Positions 52,973 to 63,400 of a stretch of DNA of 64,000 nucleotides are shown here, in pieces. How positions within the stretch are numbered: the stretch's first letter is position 1; every line of letters begins with the position of its first letter. Source of the DNA: Macrolepiota albuminosa (Eukaryota; Basidiomycota; Agaricomycetes; Agaricales; Agaricaceae); contig JAMWFC010000043.1 of assembly GCA_027475525.1 (NCBI GenBank), positions 62,001 to 126,000 of the forward strand. The letters run 5' to 3'. A program made the translations under genes and the position numbers. The notes under the pieces are model-generated. The model saw only the letters and a list, made by a program, of their open reading frames with translations, did no database searches and was not told the origin of the DNA.

Positions 52973-53567
52973 TGTAAGGGCGACCTCTAGAGGCTGTGGC
53001 TCAGTCACACAGCTGGCAGAGGGAGATCCAAAGTGTATTAGAATATATACTGACAATATCAAGGTAGCTACTCACCTGGCAGAGGGAGATCCAAAGAGAA
53101 CAAGTCTGGGGATTCCCTATGCCAGGTTGGACGCTTCTGGGGCCTCTGAAGCATGGGAAACAACTGTACAGTACAACAAAACCTTAAAAACTCGAAAATT
53201 GACTAACCAAACAAGTGTGCAAACAAGGGAGGAAAACTCCGGACTTTAGAAGTCAGAAAGGCAAACTTCGGCTTATCTAAGCAGCCTGGAGCGGTGCTGA
53301 AGGGCCCACACTTGTCTGAGTGATAGCTAAAGAACCAGAGCACCTCAAAGGTTGAGAATAGTACCAACAGATAGTGTTGAAGAAGTAGTAACAGCAAAAT
53401 GAGAGAATGGTAGAAGAAATAAGGAAGTGAATGAAAGGAGAGTGAAGAAATAAGGAGTGAAAGAAGAAGGGAATGAGGGGTCCCCTGACAAAGAAATAAG
53501 GAAGTGAATGAAAGGAGAGTGAAGAAATAAGGAGTGAAAGAAGAAGGGAATGAGGGGTCCCCTGACA
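52973..53567 (-). repeat. 5' LTR of G3 (518 bp plus 77-bp duplication)
   Basis: 595 bp, exactly 77 more than the 3' LTR. Differences to the 3' copy at three places, at or near CpG. Carries the promoter of the element. Confidence 0.95.
53414..53567. repeat. 77-bp exact tandem duplication (probable assembly joint)
   Basis: 53414-53490 equals 53491-53567; it makes the 5' LTR of G3 appear longer. Confidence 0.95.
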
Positions 53568-53722
53568 ACAAGTACACATATTATCTTAGTTTTTTATCAT
53601 TGATGAATATATTTGGTATCTAGAGTCAAATATAGATAATATAAATAAAGGGCCATTAAGTCTTTGATCTGGCAATCTACTGACAAAAAAGTGCAACAGT
53701 GCCAAGTAGTGTTTATGATTCT

Positions 53723-53890
53723 GTCAGGGGACTCCTCATTTCTTCCCTCTTTCACTCCTTATTTCTTCACTCTTCTTTCATTCCTTTTCTTATTTCTTCT
53801 GTCATTCTCTTACTTTACAATTTCTATTCTTTCAACATTTATCTATTAGTACTACTTTTAGCCTTTGAGGTGCTGCTGAGGGTGCTGCTG
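53723..53890 (+). repeat. fragment of a G3-related LTR, opposite orientation
   Basis: TGTCAGGGGACTCCTCATTT followed by a CTT/TTC-rich stretch matches the start of the G3 LTR (TGTCAGGGGACCCCTCATTC) and its pyrimidine-rich region. The match fades after GCCTTTGAGGTGCT. Old and truncated. Confidence 0.6.
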
Positions 53891-54221
53891 ATGTGCACCT
53901 GTATATAGATAAGTTGGACAAAGCAGTTGTGCCACTCAGGTTATGGCATTGTGTTCACAGTTACCCCTGTCACATGTTGTCTCACTTGTCACTCCCATGA
54001 CACAGTAACAACGAATACTTTCGTAACTGCTTTGTCAAGATTCGACTTGTAAACAAATCAGAAAACCAACAATAACCAAGTTAGAGTTATCTACCAAATA
54101 CATTGGGCTTTTATACTATTTCTTCTAATAATCATATGCGAATGGAAATTGTCCTTGTGATAACTAAAGGGGTTTAATCGTCATAGAACGTCATAGTTTA
54201 AAGGGGAACTAAAGGAGAACC

Positions 54222-54375
54222 GATACTTCGTGAACTAGGGGGTAGAATAGGGTAAAATAGGGAAAGATATGTAAAACACAAAAAATAAATAAATAAGTGA
54301 TACTTCGTGAACTAGGGGGTAGAATAGGGTAAAATAGGGAAAGATATGTAAAACACAAAAAATAAATAAATAAGT
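54222..54375. repeat. 77-bp exact tandem duplication (probable assembly joint)
   Basis: 54222-54298 equals 54299-54375, about 50 bp before the K2 start codon. Confidence 0.95.
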
Positions 54376-54424
54376 AAATATATCGAAAATATCTGATCAT
54401 GACATGCTTTAGCTCCTTCAGTCC

Positions 54425-55538
54425 ATGTTGCTCTCACTGAAATTCTCTTCCAATGCCCTATCACCGTTTCCAGAGGGAGTAGCCTCCAATGAGGTCAATT
54501 TCCTCCAAAGCAGCTCTGTCAAACTCATGCAACCAGGCGTTGTTGCTACCATTGATGTGACAAAAAGGATTGACAGATACTTCCAGTACGAGGACGATGA
54601 ATATCATTTCATGGGAAGGATCATGCTGACCAATGAGTCTTCCCCTCGTGACGTTGTCGTCAAGTTACTCTGGGGTGGCGATAGAGAGTCTTATCCTGAA
54701 ACATTCCAGAATTACAAACAAGAAGCAAAGTTATATCAAGACCACTTATGCAGAAACGAATCCATCTACGGAAAAGGAGTCCCAAGAAACTATGGATTGT
54801 ATGAAACCAAGCTCTATTGGAAATTATACGACATATTTATCGATTGTGCTTGTATGGTATATCAATACTGTGGTTCAAACGAAAACCTGCAATGGTCGAC
54901 AGGTAGTGGCCTTTCAGACTTTGGGTGAGTAATTTTATTCAATCCTGTCGTTGAAATCTTGACGTAATTTTGAATTCAAGTGTTCAGACTGTGAAGCTTT
55001 TGCTGGAAATGCACAAGAGCGGCATTAGACATAATGATTTCGATCTTGATTTCAATATCAGATGCCTTGATGATAAACCGTTCATTGTGGATTTCTCTCA
55101 AGCATGCTACCATGATTGTCCAGACAAGGAATTCGAGTATCCTGCCCGGCTCTTTGATGTGGATCCATATACCCTGGGGTGCGGTGAATTATGTGACTTT
55201 CTCGCAAGATTGCGGCGCTACGTGGCACCTCGTAAGTCAGGTTTTTAAGTTGTCGTTGCACAACTAGCTGACACTTGAAAGTCTATTTCCATTGGTATGG
55301 ATATGATGTAAGATATCGTCGAGTGGAATCTCTTGATGGCATCTTTCAACACAAACGAAGGGCGAATTTTAGTGAGGATGCCACAGTCGAGGAACAGTGG
55401 GAACATGCGGTGAATGTGTGGAAATTTCTCTGCTCTAATTGGTCTTCATATCATACCGAAAAGGCCCCAGAAGTGGGTGACACGTCTTTTGAGGCCTATA
55501 AGGCAAGATGTGGTGAAGAGATCATCTACGATGGTTGA
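54425..55538 (+). CDS. kinase-like protein K2
   Basis: Three exons (54425-54924, 54981-55231, 55282-55538; introns 56 and 50 nt), 335 residues. Exon 1 has the same length as in K1 (500 nt) and exon 2 is 251 nt in all three paralogs. Motifs: VVVKLLWG, IRHNDFDLDFNIRCL, FIVDFSQACYH. The C-terminus ends CGEEIIYDG where K1 and K3 share NTNIALLTT-type ends, so the 3' end has been replaced or shifted. Substrate unknown. Confidence 0.85.
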
Positions 55539-55988
55539 CGAATCAAAGTAGTTAGAAACATGAATGATTGCTATGAAGTATTTGAAATTTGAGTTCAGCG
55601 AAGCATGGCTTTTATTCCCTTTCTCAAATATCGCAGACTGGCATAAAACGTGCTTGTGAACCAATGTTACAATTTTTCCTGACAATGTCCGTCCTCCCCA
55701 CTCAAATCCTTGGAAATGCGAGAGATGTCACCTTTCATCAGAGAATACAGTATAGTAACCTTTCCTTTTTTTCGTTCCATTTAACGTGCACAATGCGGAC
55801 GGAACCTATTCTGCACGGCACATCAACAGGTAATCTAAACTACAAGAGCTATGTGAGTCCTCGCCACCCCGCATATGCGGAGTGTCCCAGTGCTGTTTTC
55901 GGCCACCCTCCCCTGTTAGTCCTGAGGTAATGACATTATTCGCGTTCTGCGGTGTAGGGTACAACAAAAGCTCGCAGGGCGAGCGTGG
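55539..55988. other. 3' flank of K2, no gene seen
   Basis: Its first 150 bp share words with the 3' flanks of K1 and K3 (CAGACTGGCATA, AAACGTGCTTGTGAACCAA), so the duplicated unit extends beyond the coding region. Confidence 0.45.
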
Positions 55989-56400
55989 TCAAGACAAGCA
56001 TCTGTAGAGGGTCAGTAGTTGGTCAAGGGGGTACCTATGGCCGTTAGTAGAAATGATGTAATGTATTATTAGTGAGCTGTAAGGCAATGCGCACGGGGTG
56101 GATGCGGCGTAATGAGAGACGATCTGGTAGTGCTGAACGGACTTGACCGTGAGACCTTGACAGTGAGGGCAGACTGGTGATTCTGCTCTGCGAATTTCGA
56201 ATAGGTGTAAATTGAGCAGAACGTGGCCCATGCGCAGTTGAATGACAATGACAGAGGTCTCTGAAAAGTTATCTTTGGAAGGGAGGGAGCTATCCATGGT
56301 GCGCATGGAGTGGAACCAGAGGGAGTTTTTCCACCTCCTCTTCCAGAGCATCTACGTTGCGACCAAGTCAACTCGCCTCTTCTTTGTTGTCCACCATCTG
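55989..56400 (-). pseudogene. LINE (non-LTR retrotransposon) C-terminal remnant
   Basis: Minus-strand frame 56351-55989 contains VIQLRMGHVLLNLHLFEIRR and SPVCPHCQGLTVKSVQHY. The order Q-L-R-x-G-H, L-N-x-x-L, then CPxC ... H is typical of the C-terminal end of fungal LINE polyproteins, after RNase H. A sister frame upstream (56512-56352) seems to continue it with a shift. Only the 3' end is present, as usual for 5'-truncated LINE copies. Confidence 0.65.
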
Positions 56401-56542
56401 AATAGCATAAGCAGGGGGTGGTTACCTCGACTTCTGACAACACTGATTGAACCAACCGTGGTTTATTCATCCTGCTTTGGTTATGTAACTCTGGCACATG
56501 GGATATAAACAAACCCTGGTACTGGCTTAGCCACTTGAGTCG

Positions 56543-57660
56543 ATGTCACTTTCACTCAAATTCTCTTCCAAAACCCTATCGCCGTTTCCAGAGGGAGTAG
56601 CTTCCAATGAGGTTACTTTCCATCAAAGCAGATCTGTCAAACTCATGCAACCAGGCGTTGTTGCCATCATTGATGTGACTGAAAGCATCCACGGATACTT
56701 CCAAGCTGACGAGCACTATTTCATGGGAATAATCATTCTGCCCAATGAGCCTTCTCCTCGTGATGTTGTCGTCAAGATACTTTGGGGTAGCGATGAAGAG
56801 TCTTATTCTGAAACATTCCAGAGTTACAACCAAGAAGCGAAATTCTATCAAGACCATTTATGCAAAAACAAATCTCTCTATGGAAAAGGAGTTCCAAAAA
56901 ACTATGGGTTGTATGAAACCAAGGTCTACTGGAAACTATATGACACACTTATTGATTGTGCTTGTATGGTATATCAATACCCTGGTTCAAGCGAAAACCT
57001 GCAATGGTCGACAGGTAGTGGCCTTTCAGACTTCGGGTAAGTAACTTTTTCAATCCTGTTGTTGAAATCTTGATATAAATTTTAACCCAAGTGTTCAAAC
57101 TTTCAAGCTTTTGCTGGAAATACACAAGAGTGGCGTTTTCCACAATGATTTCGATCTTGATAGAAATATTACATGCCTCGATGATAAACCGTTCATTGTG
57201 GATTTTTCTCAAGCATGCTACCATGATTGTCCAAACAAGAAATTCGAGTATCATGCCCGGCTCTTTGATGTGGACAAATATACCTTGAGGTGCAGTGAAA
57301 TACGTGACTTCCTCTCAGAATTACGGTACGAAGTGGCACCTAGTCAGTCTCGTTTGAAGTTTGCCGTGCACAACTAGCTGACACTTGCAAGTCGACTTCC
57401 ATTGGTATGGATATGACGTAGATTATGACGGGGTAGGATCTCTTGACAGCATCTTTCAACACAAACGAAGGTCGACTTTTGCTAGGAGAGCCACAGTTGA
57501 GGAACAGTGGGAATATGCGGTGAAGGTCTGGAAATTTCTCTGTGCTAATTGGTCTTCATATCATACCGGAAAGGCCCCAGAAGTGGGGGATACGTCTTTT
57601 GAGGCCTATCAGGCAAGAGCATCAAATACGAATATTGCCTTGTTGACAACAGTAGAGTAG
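56543..57660 (+). CDS. kinase-like protein K3
   Basis: Three exons (56543-57036, 57092-57342, 57392-57660; introns 55 and 49 nt), 337 residues. Motifs: VVVKILWG, VFHNDFDLDRNITCL and FIVDFSQACYH. It lacks two codons in exon 1 relative to K1 and K2 (FQADEHYF against FQYEDDEYHF). Same C-terminus as K1. The Lys, catalytic Asp, Asn and metal-binding Asp are kept, so it may be active. Starts about 1 kb after K2 on the same strand: a tandem pair. Confidence 0.85.
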
Positions 57661-59185
57661 TTAGAAATGTGAAGTGACCTAACTTGCGCGGCGTTGCATG
57701 CTTGCATGATTTGAGTTCAAGCATGGCTTCTACTATCTTTCAATATTATGGGTCAAGCGAGAACCTGTCATAAAACGTGCTTGTGAACCAACTTATTCAA
57801 ACTATTGAACCAACCGTGGTTTGCAAGGAGGCCTTTTTTCTTGAGCTCTGACGCAGTATGCTCCCAGTCTAGAAGCGAAGAGGACATGACGCGTCCAATG
57901 GTGACCATCATGGTTCACAGCAATGGTTGTTATTCAAATGACACCAGTCCTCGTCCATGATCATGGAAAAAAATGCAGTACCCTATATGCTGTACAATGA
58001 TTGACATCGACCTGTCTGTCATATTTACTCTTGTTGAAGCATGCCTTTACTTCTCTGTCTGCTCGCTCAGATGGCGTTGAATACATCGCATACACGATTT
58101 GTGGCAATGAAGGTCATTGTATCTCAATTGGAGGCCAGGAAGGGCAAGACTGCCATTTCCATGCTCTTAATGGCCTTGTCAGGATACTGTTCTCTTTGGA
58201 TTTTATGCTCCTGGAATGGATGTCAGAACGTCCGAGGCTCATGTGGGATTGGAAACAGAATGACAGCTTGGGACAAGATTGTATGAAACTGCCTGGACAG
58301 CAGTAATTGTGCTGTGCCGTTTCTTATATAATTTCCGACATCAAATGCACAGATGTCGCATCTCTATCGTTAGAACTCTCATTTTGGCGCTCAATGATGA
58401 TAGAAAGGGTTACCTTGGTACCTTGGTTGCTCCTGTGGAGACATAGAAACAAGCTCGAAACGCAAGGGCTGAGGGACGGACTCTTGCATTTCGGTTCTCA
58501 AAACAAGAAGAAAATCAGGCGTTGAGCGCATTTTAAGAAAGTGGTTTGACCGAAGAGGTAGGTACACTTGCTTTAGTTCTTTATCAATCTTTGGTATACA
58601 TTTGCGTTATAGTTAGGATTCTTATTTTAACATAGAATGTAACTTCTAAATGCAACTTGTATCGGTAGTTAGGGAAGATAGCATTAACCAAACAGAAGGG
58701 TTAGCGTATCTGTCTGTTATTGATATTTGCAGCCTTCGCAGTGTTTCTGTAAAGATAGCATTAACCAAACAGAAGGGTTAGCGTATCTGTCTGTTATTGA
58801 TATTTGCAGCCTTCGCAGTGTTTCTGTACAGAGAAATCAAAGTATAGCTTCTCAGGAATGTACTCACAAAACAACGACTATCTCTACTGTCCGAGTTCAA
58901 GTTGAAGGTCGGCACCGAACAACTCAATGCAACAGCGCGTAAACTCTCCTTGTCAACCGCATAGCACTTCTAATTATTAACCCACATAGCACTTCTAATT
59001 ATTAATGGCGCAGAAGAACCAGGGTCCGTCAAGTATACTATCACAAACAATTTATATATATGTGTCTGCACATCAAGTGAACACGACATATCATAGATCT
59101 GTCCATTTTAAAGGTGTCAAATTCAAGGCTGTATCACTTAATCGGTCACGGTCAAGTAAGTATAGCACGTTGATGGCTAGCACCC
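57661..59185. other. intergenic region, no gene recognised
   Basis: 1.5 kb between K3 and the convergent secreted-protein gene. Holds short frames without recognisable domains, a 77-bp duplication (58675-58828) and a 25-bp tandem repeat at 58960-59006 (CATAGCACTTCTAATTATTA twice). Confidence 0.4.
58675..58828. repeat. 77-bp exact tandem duplication (probable assembly joint)
   Basis: 58675-58751 equals 58752-58828. Confidence 0.95.
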
Positions 59186-60088
59186 TCACACGAGGGCAAG
59201 GACAGCAACAATGGATGCACCGGAGAGGACACCGAATGAGAACCGTGTTGCACCATTATTATTATTCGTGGTGACGTCTGAAGCGTTTGAGATACCAGCC
59301 GGAGTCTTTCCATCTGCAAATAATTCAATGAAAACCGAATGTCAAGGCTCGATGAATTCATACCAATGAAGGAGGGGCCACATTGATCCTGAACGACTTC
59401 TTGGTCTAATAACCCAGGAGCATCGGCGTTGATTGTATTGTAAATTGCCTTGGTGCAATTTGAGCAGGTAACGTTAGTGGGGAGGGTCATACCACCGGTA
59501 ATGACGAGAGTCGCGATGTTGGCGACAGAGAGCGGACCGAGGACATTTTGCGCATTTGTAAGGGTCTGCGTGATACAGTTTGTGTTTCCACTAGAGTTAT
59601 TGAGACATGAGTATAAGATACAAAATGACAAGCGATATATAAGACGCACTCCTTCAAGCAAACAGCTTTGCGTGCAGTCGGATAAAATTGTTGAACAACT
59701 GCGGTTATAGCGCTATTGTCGGAACTGGAAAGCCCGAAAGCTTGTAATTCAGTGCCACATCCGCTCGTGACACCAGAGACGATATTCGCGAGAGTCGTGT
59801 TGGAACACGCAGGAGCGGCGCAGATTTGTGTAAGCCAGTTGTTTACAGGGTCGACGATCGAAGCATTGGGGTTCGTAAGGAGGGGGACAAGAGGTGAGGG
59901 CGTTAAACACGCGTTCACGTCAGGCGATGTCACAATGTTGGCGAGAGCTTGTTGGCAAGAGTCAGAGATTGACACTCTGTGGAAAGTCAACGATGAGATA
60001 GGTCAGGACGGTGATCGACAGATGAAGAGATTTACTGCGCTGCAGCGAAGGAGATAATGGCAGATAGAATCAGTGTGGGGGCAAGCAT
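59186..60088 (-). CDS. secreted Cys-containing protein, probably GPI-anchored
   Basis: Four exons (60088-60036, 59976-59650, 59590-59364, 59313-59186; introns 59, 59 and 50 nt), 244 residues. Signal peptide MLAPTLILSAIISFAAA. The mature part has about ten Cys (SDSCQQALANIV, ICAAPACSN, TSGCGTEL, VCLKDGNTNC, NVTCSNCTKAI, DQCGPSFID) and several N-glycosylation sites. The end, TNNNNGATRF then LSGASIVAVLALV, fits a GPI-anchor signal. Two repeats of similar layout are suggested by the CQQAL / ITQTL segments. A basidiomycete cell-surface family of unknown function; looks intact. Confidence 0.85.
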
Positions 60089-60495
60089 AGTCGAATGGAA
60101 CAGAAGAGGCGTAGAAACTTGTAATAACGACCAGTCGTAGAAAGGGAAAGGAAAGTTTTAGAGACCTGGACACACGGCCTGAGACGGCGACCGTTTTGTT
60201 ATTCTCCGCAGCACTGATCATCAAAACACTTCACCGAGAGGTTGCCAAGGTTTCGTCCACATCGGCATCACAGTCCCGAGACCTTCAAATTTCTCCCTCA
60301 CCATCAATCCATCCTTGAGCAGACTGTCCGTGCTGATAACCGGCATACGCATACAGAAAGCTTGATCGGATTCCGAGTTCGAAATGTTTTCCGTCCAAAG
60401 ATGCTTTAACAGAATCAAAAAAAGTGTGTGCTATTTTTAGACACTGTATGTCATGTCCCATTACAAAAACAATAACCACTACAAACTCCGTAATA
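60089..60495. other. spacer between the secreted protein gene and the nucleoporin gene
   Basis: Promoter of the secreted protein gene and 3' flank of the nucleoporin gene, both on minus. A minus-strand open stretch ending at 60221 (LMVREKFEGLGTVMPMWTKP, then TGA at 60223-60221) looks protein-like but has no partner exon I can identify; it may be a gene fragment. Confidence 0.4.
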
Positions 60496-63400
60496 TCACC
60501 TTCTCAAAGGAGTAATTGCAAAATTATTTGCCTTCTGCTCGTAGTTAAAACTCGGTAACGGACCCCAGTCAAATGACTGTGAAGCTGTACTGCCGTTGCC
60601 GCTGTAGACACTTCCTTGTGAGCCGGGGCTACTTGTCTTTCTGTTAAATGGTATGACTCCATGTTTCTTCGCTCCAGTCGCTCCACGCCGCTCAGGTGGT
60701 GTCCACGTAGGTCTCACTTCTTTCTGTTCTTTCTGTGGTGTATTGAAGGACAGTGGGGGAGAAGGAGCCATTGATACTGTAGTGTTGAGCAGTGGCGCCG
60801 ACCGCGCTTGGAGGAGAGCCCGTTTGAGGCGGTGCGCTGCACGTTCGGCATTCAGAGCAGCGGCAGTAGAGGCGGCGACATCGGGCGTAACAGCTGAGCG
60901 ATGATTGGACTGAGGTGAAGGAAGACGAGGATCACGTTTGAGGTAAGACGATGATGATGAAAGATCAGATATCGATGATTGGGAAGAGGGACGGAGTTTA
61001 GCAAAACGCTTTTTTAACAGCGCAATTTTAGCTGCTTGTTCGTTCAAGGCAAGATCAATGTTACGGTATGTGCGGTTGATGGAGTCCAGTGATGGTGGTC
61101 TGTGCCAAGTTAAAGTCAAATGACATTGAAAAGAAGTCCTGATACTCACCGTATGGAGGGTCTACCTGTCTTTACTTGTGTGAGCTTTTTCTTCGACCCT
61201 TTCAGATGATCCTCAAGCGTCTGAACTCGGTCTCGTATCACCTACACATCCCCGTTATGAAGGAACTCATACCAGAAAAAAAGTAGACATACTCTAATAG
61301 CACGGCGAAGCTGCGCTTGAGTTTCAAGATGCTCAGGCCCAAGTGAGCGCGCCTTCAGCATCTTTGCAAATTCTTTGTCATCCTTGGCACGATTGAATCG
61401 ACCAATCTCTTCCTTCCGAGTTTTGGCTAGAGAAATGGGTATAATGAGACCCATTGTATCGGGGAATGCGCGGTGAACACCAACCTTTTAGAACATTGCT
61501 TTGAAGTTCTCTCAACTGCGTGCGCTGTGCTATCCGGATGTCATGCAGTTCGTCCAAATCTTTCTCAAATTGCAGAAGAATTCTTCCGAACTGTAGCGAC
61601 GACGCAGGTGACCACTCTCGAGGATCAGCAAGGTCCGCTCGCGTCCGTGGCATATTACCGCGCGCCTGAATTGTCCCTAAACCTTTTGTATGTTGCTCGG
61701 CAATAACTTTAAGCTGTTGATTGGTTAGTGTCAGCAGTACAACAAAAATATATAGAAGACTCACAGAAGTAAGGTCTTCATTCACGGCGCCATAAACAAG
61801 CATACATTCGCGCTGCAAACCAGCCTCTGAGGGAACATTGACAGGAGACTTTCTTGGAACTGCAAGAACTGGAGATGGAGAAGATACCGGGGTTGATAAT
61901 CCATTATTTGTAGCCGATGTAGTCGACGTAGGGGGCTTCAGGCTGAAACCAGAAAGATTGAAAGGCGGCGGCGTAACAGGAGCAGAAGTCGCCGTAGCTA
62001 CAGGCTTGCCCTTCAAGGCCCCCAAATCGATGGGAGGTGGCATTGCCGCTGGAGTCGATTCATTCGCCTTGCTACTCAATGGGATCGGACCTGATAATGA
62101 TGAGTCACTTTCCTTTCCTTTTCCTTTGCCTGCCGAGAGACTGAAGGTTTTGCCAAAGAAGCTAGTGGGTACACTTGGGGCTGCAACGGGGCTTGATGCT
62201 TGGCTGGGTATCGGTGACTGAGTACTCGGCGTCTCTGCTTTGGCTGCGAGACTAGCGAGAGAACCAGAGCTAGACGAGACAGGTGTGACTGCAGTTGTAG
62301 GTTGAGGTGCTGTATTCGCTGGAAAGAAAGAAGCGAGATCAGCATTTGAAAGAGCAAATACGTAGCGAACGTCCTACGTTTGTCAGACAAACCGAGGGTC
62401 GGGAGTGGTGCAGGTGTTGCGGAAGTCGTTGAAGAGGTCTGAACAGCGGTTATAGTCGGTGTTGCAGGTGTTGAATGGGTTGCAGGTGTTGCAGGTGTTG
62501 CAGGTGTTGCAGGTGTTGCAGGTGTTGCAGGTGTCGCGGGCGTTGCAGCTGTTACAGGCGCTGCAGGCGTTGCAGGTGTTTCAGGTGTTTCAGGCGATGC
62601 AGCAAGTTTAGATGAACCAAAGGCGGACAGAAGTGGCGGAGTTCTAGGCCGAGGCGGTTTACTGCTTGAGGTTGCATCTTCATCCGACTCATCTTTTGTG
62701 GGCAAAGGCGCAATACGAGGTTGAGGAGATACGAGCGGCTTCGCAGGCGAAGGAGGTGCTTCATCATCGTCAGCAAGAGACACCGCGGAGCTTGCCAACG
62801 GCGAGCTACGAGTTGGGCGAGTGCTAGGTCGGCCCAAGTTCAAGCCAAACGGAGTGGAAGGTGCTGGGGAGGGAGCTGACGCAAGCACGGGCCGAATGGG
62901 AGGCGGGGTAACTTCTTTCGTTGGTGTCCCTGGAGGTGTTGTGCTTCCTTCTTGGATTTTCTCTGGCAAAGTTTCCGGTGGAGGTGAGGGTGTGACCTTG
63001 ACCTGAGGCACTTCTGGTTGTGGAGTTAGGGAAGGAGAGCGAGATTGAGGTAAGGGCACTGCAGTTGGCTCTGGAACAGTATCCTTGTCCTTAGAGCCCT
63101 CTTCCTCTTCCTCTTCCTCTTCTTCATCTTCCTCAGGTACATCGGAAAGTTGAGTCGGTTCTTCTTCAGACTCAGACTCAGACTCAGACTCCTCATCTTC
63201 GATCTCGCTTTCATCCACCTCCAAGTCATCGGACAAGAAGCCATCCTGCTCTTCTTCAGCATCTTCACTGCCAGAATGGATATCTCTCTCGCCTGCTTCT
63301 TCAGCATTGACTTCAGTGAAGGAACTTGTAAGAGAAATTGTCGAAAGATTGCCAAAGGACGGTTCGTCAGACAAACCACCTTTGCCTTCTGTGTCATGTG

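Larger units (their letters stand above)
46843..53567 (-). mobile_element. full-length Ty3/gypsy chromovirus G3
   Basis: LTRs at 46843-47360 and 52973-53567 (518 bp each after discounting a 77-bp duplication in the latter) differ at about three sites. Target duplication ACAAG at 46838-46842 and 53568-53572. Minus-strand gag, then protease-RT-RNase H-integrase-chromodomain. Two 77-bp duplications in pol account for its frameshifts; two real stops remain. A young copy, close to intact. Confidence 0.95.
53573..54424. other. intergenic region before K2
   Basis: Contains a fragment of a G3-like LTR (from 53723), a 77-bp duplication (54222-54375) and AT-rich sequence that should hold the K2 promoter. 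No gene seen. Confidence 0.4.

Noticed and set aside
58001..58525. Overlapping frames at 58001-58525 as a helicase or transposase fragment
   Set aside because: No conserved motif could be found in any of the three frames.
60221..60479. Two short minus-strand frames as a separate gene
   Set aside because: Protein-like words but no start, intron or family could be fixed; left as unassigned.
62465..62550. Microsatellite as a CRISPR-like or regulatory array
   Set aside because: Units are 9 bp without spacers and encode Ala-Thr-Pro in frame in the nucleoporin.
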